Shown here: piece by piece, positions 43,003 through 52,793 of the stretch
How positions within the stretch are numbered: the stretch's first letter is position 1
How the letters are laid out: each line of letters opens with the position of its first letter
From: Pseudomonas sp. UBA1879
Lineage (GTDB): Bacteria; Pseudomonadota; Gammaproteobacteria; Pseudomonadales; Pseudomonadaceae
DNA: 64,000 bases
Direction: 5' to 3'
Assembly: GCF_002338065.1 (NCBI RefSeq)
Contig: NZ_DDHJ01000018.1
Span: forward strand, 317,873 to 381,872
Program-made: the position numbers and the translations under genes
Notes under the pieces: model-generated
Told to the model about the DNA's origin: nothing
Database searches by the model: none
What the model saw: only the letters and a program-made list of their open reading frames with translations

Positions 43003-44742
43003 TCACAATGTTGGTAATTGCCCGATCCGCCCGAACATTTCGGTCACGATCTGCAAGTCCAGCAAGAACTGCTCGGTGGTCTTGAATTCGCTGTCGGTGT
43101 GGCCGGTGTATTTGACGTCGGGCCGGGCCAGGCCGAACTGCACACCGTTGGGGAGTTCATGGACCGACGTGGCGCCAGCGGACGTGCCGAAGGTGTGTGG
43201 CATGTTCAGGTTTTCACTGGCCACGGCCAGCAGCGCCTTGACCCATTCGCCTTCCGGATTGCGGTACATCGGTTCGGCAATCGACACGTCGAACGCCGGG
43301 GTGATGTGCCCACTTTGGGTCCAGGCGTCGAGCTTCTTGGCGATGTCAGCCTTGAGCGCCTCCGGCGACTTGCCTTTTGGCACGCGCAGGTTGACCGCGA
43401 GTTTGAACGCTTTGTCATCCTGGGCCACGTAGGTCAGCGACGCGGTCAGCGGGCCCATGAAAGCATCGGAAAACCCCACGCCCAGTTTGCTGCCAAGGTA
43501 ATCCAGCCCCCAGTTGTCCGCCGCGTAGCGGGCCGCGTCAGTGATCGCGTTGTGCTTGAGCGCGACCTTGCCATCGAGGCTGTTGATGAAACCCAGCATC
43601 CGCGCCACCGGGTTGACCCCTGATTGCGGCTCGGAGGAGTGCGCCGACACGCCGGACACGGTGAGGGTGACGCCCTTGCCCTCGACCTTGGCCGCGATGT
43701 CGAAGTTGCCGCCGTTGTGCTGCACGTAATCGACACCGGCCTTTTGCAGGTCAGCCGCCAAGGCTTCGGGCTGGTCGGTCACGAAGGTGGCCACCGAACG
43801 CGATGGAATCTGGTTGGTCGCCATGCCGCCGGTCATCGACGTCACCTCGGCGCCTTGACCCTCGGCGGCGCGGCGCGCAAAGGTCGCCATCACCGTGCCG
43901 TAGCCTTTCTCGGCGATGACCACCGGGTAACTGCCGTCCAGCGCCAGGTTGTAATCGGGCACCGGATTGCGCTCGAAGTAATAGGGAATTGCGTCGCCTG
44001 CGGTTTCTTCGGTGGTGTCGACCAGCAGCTTGAACGTGCGCGCCAGTGGCAGCTTTTCTTCCTTGATGACCTTCATCGCGTACAACGCCACGACGATGCC
44101 GTTCTTGTCGTCCTCAGTGCCTCGGCCATACATGCGATCGCCGATCAGCGTGACCTTGAACGGGTCGAGGTGCGTGCCGTCCTCCAGCACCCAGTTCTCC
44201 GGCGTCACCGGCACCACGTCGGCGTGGGCGTGAATCCCGACCACTTCCTTGCCCGTACCGCCGAGGGTGATTTCGTAGACCCGGTTGTCGATGTTGCGGA
44301 AGCTCAGGCCGAAGGACTCCGCGAGGCTTTTGATCTTCTCGGCGATCTTGATGAATTCAGGGTTCTCGTGCTGGGGCACGCCGTCCTTGCGCACGGTGGG
44401 GATCGCCACCAGTTCACGCAACGTCTCGGTCGCCGCCGCGCCATATTTCGCGCGGGCGTACAGACCGAGAAGACGGTGAATCTCGTTCTGCTGCTCGGCG
44501 CTCAGCGGTTTTTCGTCGAGAAAAGCAGTGATGGCAGGGATCAATTTGTCGGTTTTGGCGAGCTCGCTTTTGCCGACGCGGTCGAGAAATTGCCTGAAGT
44601 TCTTGACCGACACGCCATTGACCGACGCCAGAATCGCCGTGCCCTGCTGGGCGGTGAGGTTGGCATGCGCGTACGAGGCAAACGTCGAAAGGCTGGCCAG
44701 CATCAAGGTGGCGGTTGCGAGTTTCTTGAAAGGCACATTCAT
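43003..44742 (-). CDS. Secreted M20-family metallopeptidase (dipeptidase, Sapep/PepV-like)
   Basis: 579 residues, long for M20. A signal peptide ends near FASYAHA (residue 27), then an extra N-terminal domain to ~105. The metallopeptidase motifs follow: VVGIHAHADVVP (H173, D175), GRGTEDDKNG (D211/D212) and LLVDTTEETAGD (E245/E246), which supply the two-zinc site and the general base. A dimer domain lies in the middle. It is probably periplasmic, releasing amino acids from dipeptides or acyl-amino acids. REP arrays flank it on both sides, so it is a single-gene unit. Confidence 0.87.
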   Translation of the reverse strand: MNVPFKKLATATLMLASLSTFASYAHANLTAQQGTAILASVNGVSVKNFRQFLDRVGKSELAKTDKLIPAITAFLDEKPLSAEQQNEIHRLLGLYARAKYGAAATETLRELVAIPTVRKDGVPQHENPEFIKIAEKIKSLAESFGLSFRNIDNRVYEITLGGTGKEVVGIHAHADVVPVTPENWVLEDGTHLDPFKVTLIGDRMYGRGTEDDKNGIVVALYAMKVIKEEKLPLARTFKLLVDTTEETAGDAIPYYFERNPVPDYNLALDGSYPVVIAEKGYGTVMATFARRAAEGQGAEVTSMTGGMATNQIPSRSVATFVTDQPEALAADLQKAGVDYVQHNGGNFDIAAKVEGKGVTLTVSGVSAHSSEPQSGVNPVARMLGFINSLDGKVALKHNAITDAARYAADNWGLDYLGSKLGVGFSDAFMGPLTASLTYVAQDDKAFKLAVNLRVPKGKSPEALKADIAKKLDAWTQSGHITPAFDVSIAEPMYRNPEGEWVKALLAVASENLNMPHTFGTSAGATSVHELPNGVQFGLARPDVKYTGHTDSEFKTTEQFLLDLQIVTEMFGRIGQLPTL

Positions 44743-44948
44743 TGCGAGGGCATTCCTTTGCAGGCGGTCTGAGAAGATTTCTGATCGTTCGATCAGAACG
44801 GCCTGCACGCTAACACCGTGAGGAGGGTGAGAAAACCTCTGTGAGAAGATGTGTCGCGATGCCGGGAAGAAGTGGCGCAGATTTGCAATTGGGTGAAAGT
44901 GGGATGCGCTGCGGTGGCCATCGGGTCTATGCCTGATAAACCGCTTCG

Positions 44949-45451
44949 CGGCCGTCGTGCCTCCGGCGGCTCCTACACGATCGCGGTGTGGTCGGTTCCA
45001 ATGCCCGAATCAGGCGGACGGCGGTTCGTGGGTTATCAATACGCCGACAATCCCCGTAGGAGCTGCCGGAGGCACGACGGCCGCGAGGGGGAGGGTCAGT
45101 CAACATCGTGTCGCCTGATAAAACGCTTCGCGGCCGTCGTGCCTCCGGCGGCTCCTACATGATGATGAAGGGGGTCAATACCATCGTCTCAATCAGGCGG
45201 ACAGCAGTTCGCGGATTTCCTATACGCCGAAAAACCCCGTAGGAGCCGCCGCAGGCACGACGGCCGCGAGGGGGAGGGTCAGTCAACATCGTGTCGCCTG
45301 ATAAACCGCTTCGCGACCGTCGTGCCTCCGGCGGCTCCTACATGATCTCGAAGGGGGTCAATGCCATTGTCTCAATCAGGCGGACAGCAGTTCGCGGATT
45401 TCCTATACGCCGACAATCCCCGTAGGAGCCGCCGGAGGCACGACGGCCGCG
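44949..45451. repeat. REP array 2: six alternating REP palindromes in three ~180-bp units
   Basis: Copies lie at 44949-44978, 45056-45085, 45129-45158, 45239-45268, 45312-45341 and 45422-45451, alternating in orientation. The period is 180-183 bp, and the spacers (TGATAAACCGCTTCGCGGCCG ..., AATCAGGCGGAC) match array 1, so the two arrays derive from the same unit. It fills the gap between the M20 peptidase and proP. Confidence 0.92.
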
Positions 45452-45500
45452 AGGCGGTAGGTCAGCCGACATCGCGTCGCCTGACTCGCCGCATTCCGCG

Positions 45501-47006
45501 TTACTCGTTGATCCGTGGATGTTGCTGCACCAGGTCTTTGCGCTTGGCTTCCAGCTCCGCGATCTGTTGATCGAGGTCTTCGATCTTCTGTTCGATGTTG
45601 TCGTGGTAGTCCTCCAGCAGCTCTTTGGCTTCTTCAAGATTGGAGGCTGCCGGGGCTGCGCCGCGAAGGGGTTTGTTGGCGGTTTCCTTCATGGTCACGC
45701 CTGTGATCAGCCCGATCACCGCCACCACCATCAGGTAGTACGCCGGCATGTACAGATTCTGAGTCGTCTCCACCAGCCAGGCTGCCAGCGTCGGGGTCAC
45801 GCCAGCGATCAGCACTGACACGTTAAAAGCGCTGGCCAAGGCGCTGTAGCGAATGTGCGTAGGGAACATCGCGGGGAGGGTGGACGCCATCACGCCAATG
45901 AAAAAGTTGAGGACCACTGCCAGGATCAGCAACCCGGCGAAGATCAGGCCGATCTTGCCACTGATGATCAGCATGAACGCCGGGATCGCCAGGATGAACA
46001 GCGCGATGCTGCCGATGATGATGAAGGGTTTGCGGCCAATCTTGTCGCTGATGAAGCCGATCAGCGGCTGCACGAACAGCATGCCGACCATGATCGCGAT
46101 GATGATCAGGACGCCGCGGTTTTCGCTGTAATGCAGGTTATGCGACAGGTAACTCGGCATGTACGTCAGTAGCATGTAGTACGTAACGTTGGTTGCGACG
46201 ACAATGCCGATACAGGTCAGCAGGCTGCGCCAATGCTTGACCGCCACCTCCTTGAACGACACTTTCGGGCCGTGGGACAGGCCTTCGCGGTCACCTTGTT
46301 CGAGCTTTTCAACGTGCTGCTGAAACGCCGGGGTTTCCTCCAACGCATTACGCAGGTACAGCCCGAGCATGCCCAGGGGCAAGGCAAGGAAAAACGGCAG
46401 ACGCCAGCCCCATTCCTGGAATTGCTCTTCGCCGATCACCGCGGAAATCATCACCACGATGCCCGCGCCCAAGACAAAACCGGCAATGGAGCCGAAGTCC
46501 AGCCAGCTGCCCAAGAAGCCGCGTTTGCGATCCGGGGCATATTCAGCGACGAAAATCGACGCGCCCGTGTATTCGCCGCCTACCGAGAAGCCCTGTGCCA
46601 TTTTTGCCAGCAACAGCAGGATCGGTGCCCAGATGCCAATCGAGGCGTAGGAGGGGATCAGGCCGATGGCCGTGGTGCTCAGGGACATGATGACGATGGT
46701 CGCCGCGAGGACTTTCTGTCGGCCGTATTTGTCACCCAGCGCGCCAAAAAACAGGCCGCCCAGCGGGCGAATCAGAAAGGGTACGGAAAAGGTCGCCAGC
46801 GCGGCCACCATCTGCACGCCAGGGTCGGCGCCGGGGAAAAACACCTTGCCGAGGACGTAGGCGACGAATCCATACACGCCGAAGTCGAACCATTCCATGG
46901 CGTTACCGAGGGCGGCTGCGGTGATCGCCTTACGCATCTTCGCGTCGTCGACGATGGTGATGTCCTGCAGGCCAATCGGTTTGACTTTCTTCTTGCCTAA
47001 TTTCAT
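45501..47006 (-). CDS. proP: ProP-type osmolyte:H+ symporter with C-terminal coiled coil
   Basis: 501 residues. The MHS-family body starts ITAAALGNAMEWFDFGVYGFVAYVLGKVFFPG and has GALGDKYGRQKVL after helix 2 and KMAQGFSVGGEYTGA. After the twelfth helix the protein ends with a long heptad tail (LEEAKELLEDYHDNIEQK, then DLDQQIAELEAKRKDLVQQ), the coiled coil that sets osmotic sensing in ProP. It imports proline, betaine and related osmolytes. An ATG three codons after a GTG is chosen as the start. Confidence 0.92.
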   Translation of the reverse strand: MKLGKKKVKPIGLQDITIVDDAKMRKAITAAALGNAMEWFDFGVYGFVAYVLGKVFFPGADPGVQMVAALATFSVPFLIRPLGGLFFGALGDKYGRQKVLAATIVIMSLSTTAIGLIPSYASIGIWAPILLLLAKMAQGFSVGGEYTGASIFVAEYAPDRKRGFLGSWLDFGSIAGFVLGAGIVVMISAVIGEEQFQEWGWRLPFFLALPLGMLGLYLRNALEETPAFQQHVEKLEQGDREGLSHGPKVSFKEVAVKHWRSLLTCIGIVVATNVTYYMLLTYMPSYLSHNLHYSENRGVLIIIAIMVGMLFVQPLIGFISDKIGRKPFIIIGSIALFILAIPAFMLIISGKIGLIFAGLLILAVVLNFFIGVMASTLPAMFPTHIRYSALASAFNVSVLIAGVTPTLAAWLVETTQNLYMPAYYLMVVAVIGLITGVTMKETANKPLRGAAPAASNLEEAKELLEDYHDNIEQKIEDLDQQIAELEAKRKDLVQQHPRINE

Positions 47007-47015
47007 ACGGGTCAC

Positions 47016-47394
47016 TCAATTGCGGAATCGGTATAGCGTGTGGATGCCATCGTAGTGGTGGCACCGCTCTCTCCGATCAGATACATCAGGACACCAAATA
47101 ATTCAGCGTAGGGCGGGATTTTTCGGAAAACCGTTCGGCTGCGTCAGTCCCTGCCGGAGTGCTGGCGGCAAGGTCGGTCAGCTCGTCACGCTCACGGACC
47201 TCAGCATCGTCAAGAAGCTTGGGCGCGACGCGGGTGCAGTGTGGAAAGCGAATCCAACGCGCAGGGGCGGCTGCGGACAGTCGTCGCCAGCCTTAACCGG
47301 CGCGCGGCGGAATGATCGACGGGGTAGGCGTCGCTCATTTGCTGGGGCGCCTGGAGCGCCGTAAGCTAGCGGCTTTCTTTCGAGAGGCCCGGCC
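47016..47394. other. Divergent promoter region of proP and greB
   Basis: About 380 bp with no gene. It should carry both promoters. A short GGCGC/GCGCC hairpin lies near 47344-47357, just before greB. Nothing else stood out. Confidence 0.45.
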
Positions 47395-47874
47395 ATGGCG
47401 ACGAACATCATAACCAGAGAGGGCCACACTGCCTTGAAGGCGGAGTTGGACCATCTGTGGCGGGTGTATCGCCCGGAGATTACGCAGAAGGTGACGTGGG
47501 CGGCGTCCCTCGGCGACCGTAGCGAGAACGCCGACTACCAATACAACAAGAAACTGCTGCGGGAAATCGACCGGCGCGTGCGTTATCTGCGCAAGCGGCT
47601 GGAGGACGTGAAGGTCGTGGATTACTCGCCTGAGCAAGAGGGCCGGGTGTTTTTCGGGGCCTGGGTCGAGATCGAAAACGATCAGGAACAGACCAAGCGC
47701 TTTCGCATCGTCGGCCACGATGAGATTTACGGGCGTCTGGATTACATCTCCATCGATGCCCCCATGGCGCGGGCATTGTTGAAGAAAGAAGAGGGTGACG
47801 AGGTCGTCGTCCAGACGCCCAGTGGCGAGGCGATCTGGTACGTGAGCGCGATCAGATATGGTGCAGACGAATAG
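47395..47874 (+). CDS. greB: Transcription elongation factor GreB
   Basis: 159 residues. The N-terminal coiled coil is ITREGHTALKAELDHLWRVYRPEI, then the tip acidic residues in GDRSENADYQYNKKLLREIDRRVRYL (the ENADY element inserted in the RNA polymerase secondary channel). The C-terminal FKBP-like domain contains VFFGAWVEIENDQEQTKRFRIVG. The larger basic patch and the R-R-V-R-Y-L motif point to GreB rather than GreA. It rescues backtracked polymerase. Confidence 0.95.
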   Translation: MATNIITREGHTALKAELDHLWRVYRPEITQKVTWAASLGDRSENADYQYNKKLLREIDRRVRYLRKRLEDVKVVDYSPEQEGRVFFGAWVEIENDQEQTKRFRIVGHDEIYGRLDYISIDAPMARALLKKEEGDEVVVQTPSGEAIWYVSAIRYGADE

Positions 47875-47976
47875 CACGGGTTTCGAATCGACCTCGGCGC
47901 GTTTCGAGCGTCGGGGCCGCCGCTGCATCCTGACTTGCCCACTCTTCGCGAATGCGTTCGCGCACATGGGCGGCAC

Positions 47977-48876
47977 TCAACTGGCGTCCCCGGCGCTCCG
48001 CCCACTGTCATCACGGGGCGTACGTCCGAAGAACGCTTTGTAAGCCCGACTGAACGCCGCTTCGGATTCATAGCCAATGGCGAAGCCGATTTCGCCGATG
48101 CGCGCGTTGTTTTTCGAGAGCATGGTTTTGGCGAGCGTCAGCCGCCATTCGTTCTGATAGCGCAGCGGCGATCGCCCTACCAGCGCCGTGAAGCGATCGC
48201 AAAAACTCGACCGCGACATGCCGGCCACTGCAGCCAGAGCGTCGATCCTCCATTGTTGCCCGGGTTTTTCGTGGATGGCGCGCAAGGTGCGAGCGATGCG
48301 TTCGTCGGACAGCCCGCCCAGCCAGCCGGAGGCCAGTCCCTGTTGCACCCAGGTGCGCAGGATGCGGATGACCACCAGGTCGATGAGCCGCGAGATCATC
48401 AGGGCGCCGCCGGGCTGGGTATCGTTGGCTTCCAGCAGCATGAAGTGCAGGATGCCTTCCGACCAGGGCGCTGCATCGGCCTGGCCGATGTGAATCAGCC
48501 AGGGCATGGCGAACAGCATCGCCTGAAAGCTGCCAGCGTCGAACCAGAATCGGCAGATGACCAGTGTGGCGGGGCCGTCCGTTGCTGTGATCGTCACCAG
48601 AGACGCGTCGTGGGGCAGCAGCAGAAGGTCGCCCTGTTCGACGCTGATCGTCTGTCGATCGGCGCCCTCGATGCGCAACCGTCCGGTTTGCAACACGCAA
48701 ACATGAGCGCTTTTTTTATCCAGCGCCAGACGTTCCCCTTGGGCCACGCTGGACGTGTAGACCCGGTCCCCGGTGAGGCGAATCTGCGCCAGCACTTGCG
48801 ACAGCAGGTCGCCCGCCGCCAACCCTTCCAGCTGCATTTCCGGAAGAATGATCAAGTTTTCCAGTAAATCCGTCAT
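47977..48876 (-). CDS. AraC-family regulator with cupin sensor domain
   Basis: 299 residues. A cupin-type N-terminal domain (LALDKKSAHVCVLQTGRLRIEG, EQGDLLLLPHD) resembles the AraC_binding_2/cupin_6 group. The C-terminal double helix-turn-helix includes WRIDALAAVAGMSRSSFCDRFTALVGRSPLRYQNEWR and IGEIGFAIGYESEAAFSRAYKAFFGRTPR. It is divergent from the small membrane protein gene with ~130 bp between the starts and probably controls it. Confidence 0.9.
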   Translation of the reverse strand: MTDLLENLIILPEMQLEGLAAGDLLSQVLAQIRLTGDRVYTSSVAQGERLALDKKSAHVCVLQTGRLRIEGADRQTISVEQGDLLLLPHDASLVTITATDGPATLVICRFWFDAGSFQAMLFAMPWLIHIGQADAAPWSEGILHFMLLEANDTQPGGALMISRLIDLVVIRILRTWVQQGLASGWLGGLSDERIARTLRAIHEKPGQQWRIDALAAVAGMSRSSFCDRFTALVGRSPLRYQNEWRLTLAKTMLSKNNARIGEIGFAIGYESEAAFSRAYKAFFGRTPRDDSGRSAGDAS

Positions 48877-49009
48877 GTCCGTCTGACTGCACCTTCACCT
48901 AATCTGAGCGCCGAGATCATAACCCCTCAACCCCGTTGCACCGAAGCGCGCTGTGCGATTTCGGTGTCTGGTCGTTGTGCGCATCATCCCATCAGACAGG
49001 ACACACCTC

Positions 49010-49534
49010 ATGTTCGGAATCTCCCCGCTCGGCTGGGTTCACACCATCGGCAGCCTGCCCGCCATCCCGCTGGCCGCCTACATGCTCATCAAGCACGGGC
49101 GCATCGTGCCACGGTCTCGGGCTGGCCTTGCGTATTTCGTCTTCATGCTGATCGGCGCGTTGACCGTGTTCCTCGTCGCCCATCAGGCCGTCAGTCCGGT
49201 GATCGGTGCTGCGACCCTCGTTCTGCTGCTCGCCGGGTATGGCGTCGGCTACGTCGGCGCCTTGGGGCGGGCGCGGGTGTACCTTGAAACGGTTCTGCTG
49301 AGCCTGACGGTGTTTCTGCTCATGGTGCCCACCGTGTCCGAGACCTTGCGCCGGGTGCCGGACGGGCATCCTATCGTCACCGATCCTGAGTCGCCGTTGT
49401 TGAAGGGCGCGCTGGGGCTGATCGGTGTAACGCTGGTCGTTGGGGTGATCGCGCAGATAATCCACTTGCGTCGGTCCGGCAAACGGCTGGCCCGCGGGGC
49501 TTCAGCGGGCTCGACCCAGGCCTCGAAAGCGTGA
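49010..49534 (+). CDS. Small polytopic membrane protein of unknown function
   Basis: 174 residues with about five hydrophobic helices (WVHTIGSLPAIPLAAYMLI, AYFVFMLIGALTVFLVA, VIGAATLVLLLAGYGVGYVG, YLETVLLSLTVFLLMV and ALGLIGVTLVVGVIAQII) and a basic, Ser/Ala-rich C-terminal tail. I do not recognise a specific family. AGGA precedes the ATG. It is divergent from an AraC-type regulator, a pairing seen when the membrane protein is induced by a small molecule. Confidence 0.75.
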   Translation: MFGISPLGWVHTIGSLPAIPLAAYMLIKHGRIVPRSRAGLAYFVFMLIGALTVFLVAHQAVSPVIGAATLVLLLAGYGVGYVGALGRARVYLETVLLSLTVFLLMVPTVSETLRRVPDGHPIVTDPESPLLKGALGLIGVTLVVGVIAQIIHLRRSGKRLARGASAGSTQASKA

Positions 49535-49589
49535 GAAATCGCTAATCGGCCATGGAGGCGGGCGCGTCGACTCGCCCCGCCTCACGACC

Positions 49590-52100
49590 TCATCCTTCGC
49601 GCAACACGGTGAGCGGGCTGGCATTCAGCGGACGACGAGTACCAAACACGCCCGCGCCGCCCACCAGCAGGGCGCCGATCAGTGGCAGCAATAACAGCCA
49701 CGCATGCGGTGACCATTCCAGGCTGAACGCGTAGCGGTACAAGACGAAACTCACCAGTTCGCACCCCAGCGCCGCCAACACCCCACTGACCGCGCCCAGC
49801 AGGCCGAACTCGATCCGTCGCGCCTTGATCAGCAACGCCCGATTCGCCCCCAGCGCCCTGAGCAGCGCGCCTTGCCGGATGCGTTCGTCCAGCGTGGCCT
49901 GCAACCCGGAAAACAGCACCGACAAGCCCGCCGCCAGCACGAACAACAGGACGTACTGTACCGCCAGCGTGACCTGATCGAGGATGCTGCGCAGCTGCTC
50001 CAGCAACGCCTCGACCTGCAGGATCGTCACCGCCGGGAAGGCCCGGGAGAGTTCGACGATCTGCTGATCGTGGCCGGGTGCAAGGTAGAAGCTGGTCAGG
50101 TACGTGGTCGGCACGTTCTGCAACGTGCCGGGCTGAAAGATCACGAAGAAGTTCGGCTGGAACGTGTCCCAGTTGATGTCCCGCAGGCTGGTGACTTTCA
50201 CCTCGTGGGTGGCGCCGCCGATGACGAAGCTCAGGGTGTCGCCGAGTTTCATGTTCAGACTCTTGGCCAGCCGGGTCTCCACCGAGACGCCCGCAACGGC
50301 GTCGGCAGCGGGCAGTTGCTCGCCCCACCATTGACCTTCCGTGATGCTATTGCCCTCCGGCAGCTGGGCTGACCAGGTCAGGTTGAGGTCGCGTTGGGTG
50401 GCGTTCTCGCCTCGGGAATCCTTGGTCACGAACTTGCTCACCGGCTCGCCGTTGATGCTCATCAGACGTCCCGGAATCATCGGGTAGAGCGGCGCGCTGT
50501 GGGTCGACAGCTGGCTCATGCGTTGGGCGAAGTGGTCGCGCTCGGTGGGCACGATGTTCAGCGCGAAATAATTCGGCGCGTCCTTCGGCAGCTGGTTCTG
50601 CCACGTGTCGAGCAGCTCGCCGCGCAGCAATGCGATCAGGCCCATGGACAGCAAGATCAGGCCGAACGCGAGGGATTGCCCGGCGGCGGCCATCGGGTGA
50701 CGCAGCAGCTGACCCAGCCCCAATCGCCAGGGTAATGAGGCGTTGGCCAGCAATCGGCGCAGGCTTTGCAGCGCCAGCAACATCACGCCGCCCAGGATCG
50801 CCGCTGCGATGAGGCCACCGCCGAGCAGGGCGAAGGTCAGCAGCAGATCCAGGCTCAAACGCCACATGATCAGGCCCAGCGCCAGCAATGCCGCGCCGTA
50901 GACCAGCCAAGTGCTGGCGGGCATCGGCAGCATGTCGCGACGCAAGACCCGCAGCGGCGGCACACGACCCAACGCGGCGAGCGGCGGCAAGGCAAACCCG
51001 GCCAAGGCGATCAAGCCGGTGCTGATCCCCGCCAGCGCGGGTAGCCAGCCGCCGGGCGGGACTTGCGCGGGCAGCAGGTTTTCCAGCAAGTGAAAAAGCC
51101 CCAATTGGGCAAACCAGCCGAGCAGGGCGCCGGACATGCTGGCGACGATCCCCAACATCGCCAGTTGCAGACTGAACAACACCAGCGCTTCGTTGCGCGA
51201 CAGGCCCAGGCAGCGCAACAGCGCACTGGCGTCGAATCGCCGAACCGCAAAGCGCGCCGCCGACAACGCCACCGCAACCCCGGCCAGCAGCACGGCGACC
51301 AGACTGGCCATGTTCAGGTAGCGCTCGGCCTTGCCCAGCGCACCGCCGATCTGCTGATTGCCGTCGCGGGCGTCGTCGATTTTCTGATTCGCTGCCAGGT
51401 CAGGTTCGATGGCCTTGCGGTAAGCCGCCAGCGTCTCGGGCGTGCCGCGCCACAGGTCGCGGAAGTTGACCCGGCTACCCGGCTGCACGACCTTCGTCGC
51501 TTCCAGGTCGGCCATATTGATCATGACCCGGGGCGTCAAGCTGTAGAAATTACCGGCACGGTCGGGCTCGTAGGTCAGCACGCGGGTGAGTTTCAGCGTC
51601 GTGGAGCCGACGTCGATGCTGTCGCCGACCTTGAGGTTCAGCGCTACTAGAATGCGCGCTTCCGCCCAGGCCTCGCCGGGTTGCGGTTCGCCGCCGCTGA
51701 CTTCGGGTTCATACGGCGCGGCGGCGCTTTTCAGCTCGCCGCGCAGCGGATACGCCCCGTCCACCGCCTTGACGCTCGCCAGCTGGATGCCGTTGTCGGT
51801 GGCGATCACGCTGGAAAAGATCACGATCTGCGAATGGTCGAGCTTGAGAGCGGTGCCAGCCTCGACCTGCTCCGGTTTGGCGGGGGTCGAGCCGCTGAGA
51901 ATCAGGTCTGCGCCAAGAAATTCGGTGGCCCGCAGCAGCATCGCACTGTTCAGCCGCGAGCCGAAGTAGCCGATGGCGGTGCTGGCGGCAACCGCGATCA
52001 CCAACGCGAAGAACAGCACCCGCAGCTCCCCGGCGCGGGCGTCGCGCAGGAGCTGGCGGGCGGCGAGGCTCAACAGACGGGTAAAGGGCAGGCGTGCCAT
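49590..52100 (-). CDS. FtsX-type ABC permease, YbbP-like
   Basis: 836 residues. The protein has the YbbP layout: helix 1 near residues 25-45 (VLFFALVIAVAASTAIGYFG), a large periplasmic domain to ~250, a middle group of helices, a second periplasmic domain (~500-690) and a C-terminal FtsX core (YVLLFVLAAGLSVLFSGLQATLDERIRQGALLRALGANRALL, the coupling region). With the ATPase encoded upstream it forms a mechanotransmitting type VII ABC complex that does not import solutes. The ATG overlaps the ATPase stop as TGATG. Confidence 0.88.
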   Translation of the reverse strand: MARLPFTRLLSLAARQLLRDARAGELRVLFFALVIAVAASTAIGYFGSRLNSAMLLRATEFLGADLILSGSTPAKPEQVEAGTALKLDHSQIVIFSSVIATDNGIQLASVKAVDGAYPLRGELKSAAAPYEPEVSGGEPQPGEAWAEARILVALNLKVGDSIDVGSTTLKLTRVLTYEPDRAGNFYSLTPRVMINMADLEATKVVQPGSRVNFRDLWRGTPETLAAYRKAIEPDLAANQKIDDARDGNQQIGGALGKAERYLNMASLVAVLLAGVAVALSAARFAVRRFDASALLRCLGLSRNEALVLFSLQLAMLGIVASMSGALLGWFAQLGLFHLLENLLPAQVPPGGWLPALAGISTGLIALAGFALPPLAALGRVPPLRVLRRDMLPMPASTWLVYGAALLALGLIMWRLSLDLLLTFALLGGGLIAAAILGGVMLLALQSLRRLLANASLPWRLGLGQLLRHPMAAAGQSLAFGLILLSMGLIALLRGELLDTWQNQLPKDAPNYFALNIVPTERDHFAQRMSQLSTHSAPLYPMIPGRLMSINGEPVSKFVTKDSRGENATQRDLNLTWSAQLPEGNSITEGQWWGEQLPAADAVAGVSVETRLAKSLNMKLGDTLSFVIGGATHEVKVTSLRDINWDTFQPNFFVIFQPGTLQNVPTTYLTSFYLAPGHDQQIVELSRAFPAVTILQVEALLEQLRSILDQVTLAVQYVLLFVLAAGLSVLFSGLQATLDERIRQGALLRALGANRALLIKARRIEFGLLGAVSGVLAALGCELVSFVLYRYAFSLEWSPHAWLLLLPLIGALLVGGAGVFGTRRPLNASPLTVLREG

Positions 52101-52783
52101 CAAGGCTCCAGGGGGGCGACCTGTCGGCCACCTTCAAGACGGATCAGGCGCCGGCAGCGATGGGCCAGGCGTTCATCGTGGGTGACCAGCACCAGTGTGG
52201 TATTGCGTTCCTGGTTCAGTTCGAACAGCAGGTCGCTGATGCGCTCGCCGGTGTGGCTGTCGAGGTTGCCGGTGGGTTCGTCGGCGAACAGCACGTCAGG
52301 ATCGGCGGCGAAGGCGCGGGCGATGGCCACGCGTTGCTGTTCACCACCGGACAGCTGTTTGGGGGTGTGGGTCAGGCGCTGCCCCAGGCCGACCCGGTCC
52401 AGCAGATGCCGTGCCCGTTCGCGGGCGTCTTTGCGGCCTTCCAGCTCCATCGGCAGCATGACGTTTTCCAGGGCGTTGAGGCTGTCCAGCAATTGGAAGG
52501 ACTGAAACACGAACCCGACGTGCTCGGCGCGGACCCTGGCACGCTGGTCCTCGTCCAGCTCACTGAGGTTACGACCCGATAACGTGACGGCGCCGGCGCT
52601 GGGCAGGTCGAGACCGGCGAGCAGGCCGAGGAGGGTGGATTTGCCGGAACCGGACGCCCCGACGATGGCCAGGGTATCGCCCTTGTTTAGTTCCAGGGAG
52701 AGTTCGTGCAGGATGGTCAAGTCACCTTCGGTGCTTGGGACCACTTTGCTGAGGTTCCGAGCACTGAGAATACTTTCGCTCAT
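52100..52783 (-). CDS. ybbA: ABC ATPase, YbbA-like (LolD/MacB type)
   Basis: 227 residues. Walker A GASGSGKST, Q-loop FVFQSFQLLDSLNALENV, signature LSGGEQQRVAIARAF, Walker B VLFADEPTGNLDSHTGE and H-loop VTHDERLA are intact; the FADEPTGNLD segment is the LolD/MacB/YbbA hallmark. It is the partner of the FtsX-type permease, whose start it overlaps. The next gene on the other strand is tesA, and this ybbA-tesA divergence is conserved among proteobacteria and supports the call. Confidence 0.9.
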   Translation of the reverse strand: MSESILSARNLSKVVPSTEGDLTILHELSLELNKGDTLAIVGASGSGKSTLLGLLAGLDLPSAGAVTLSGRNLSELDEDQRARVRAEHVGFVFQSFQLLDSLNALENVMLPMELEGRKDARERARHLLDRVGLGQRLTHTPKQLSGGEQQRVAIARAFAADPDVLFADEPTGNLDSHTGERISDLLFELNQERNTTLVLVTHDERLAHRCRRLIRLEGGRQVAPLEP

Positions 52784-52793
52784 GGAGAATCCG

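Noticed and set aside
42597..45451. Regularly spaced palindromes resembling a CRISPR array
   Set aside because: Copies alternate in orientation, spacers are conserved rather than unique, and no cas gene is present. They are REP/BIME elements.
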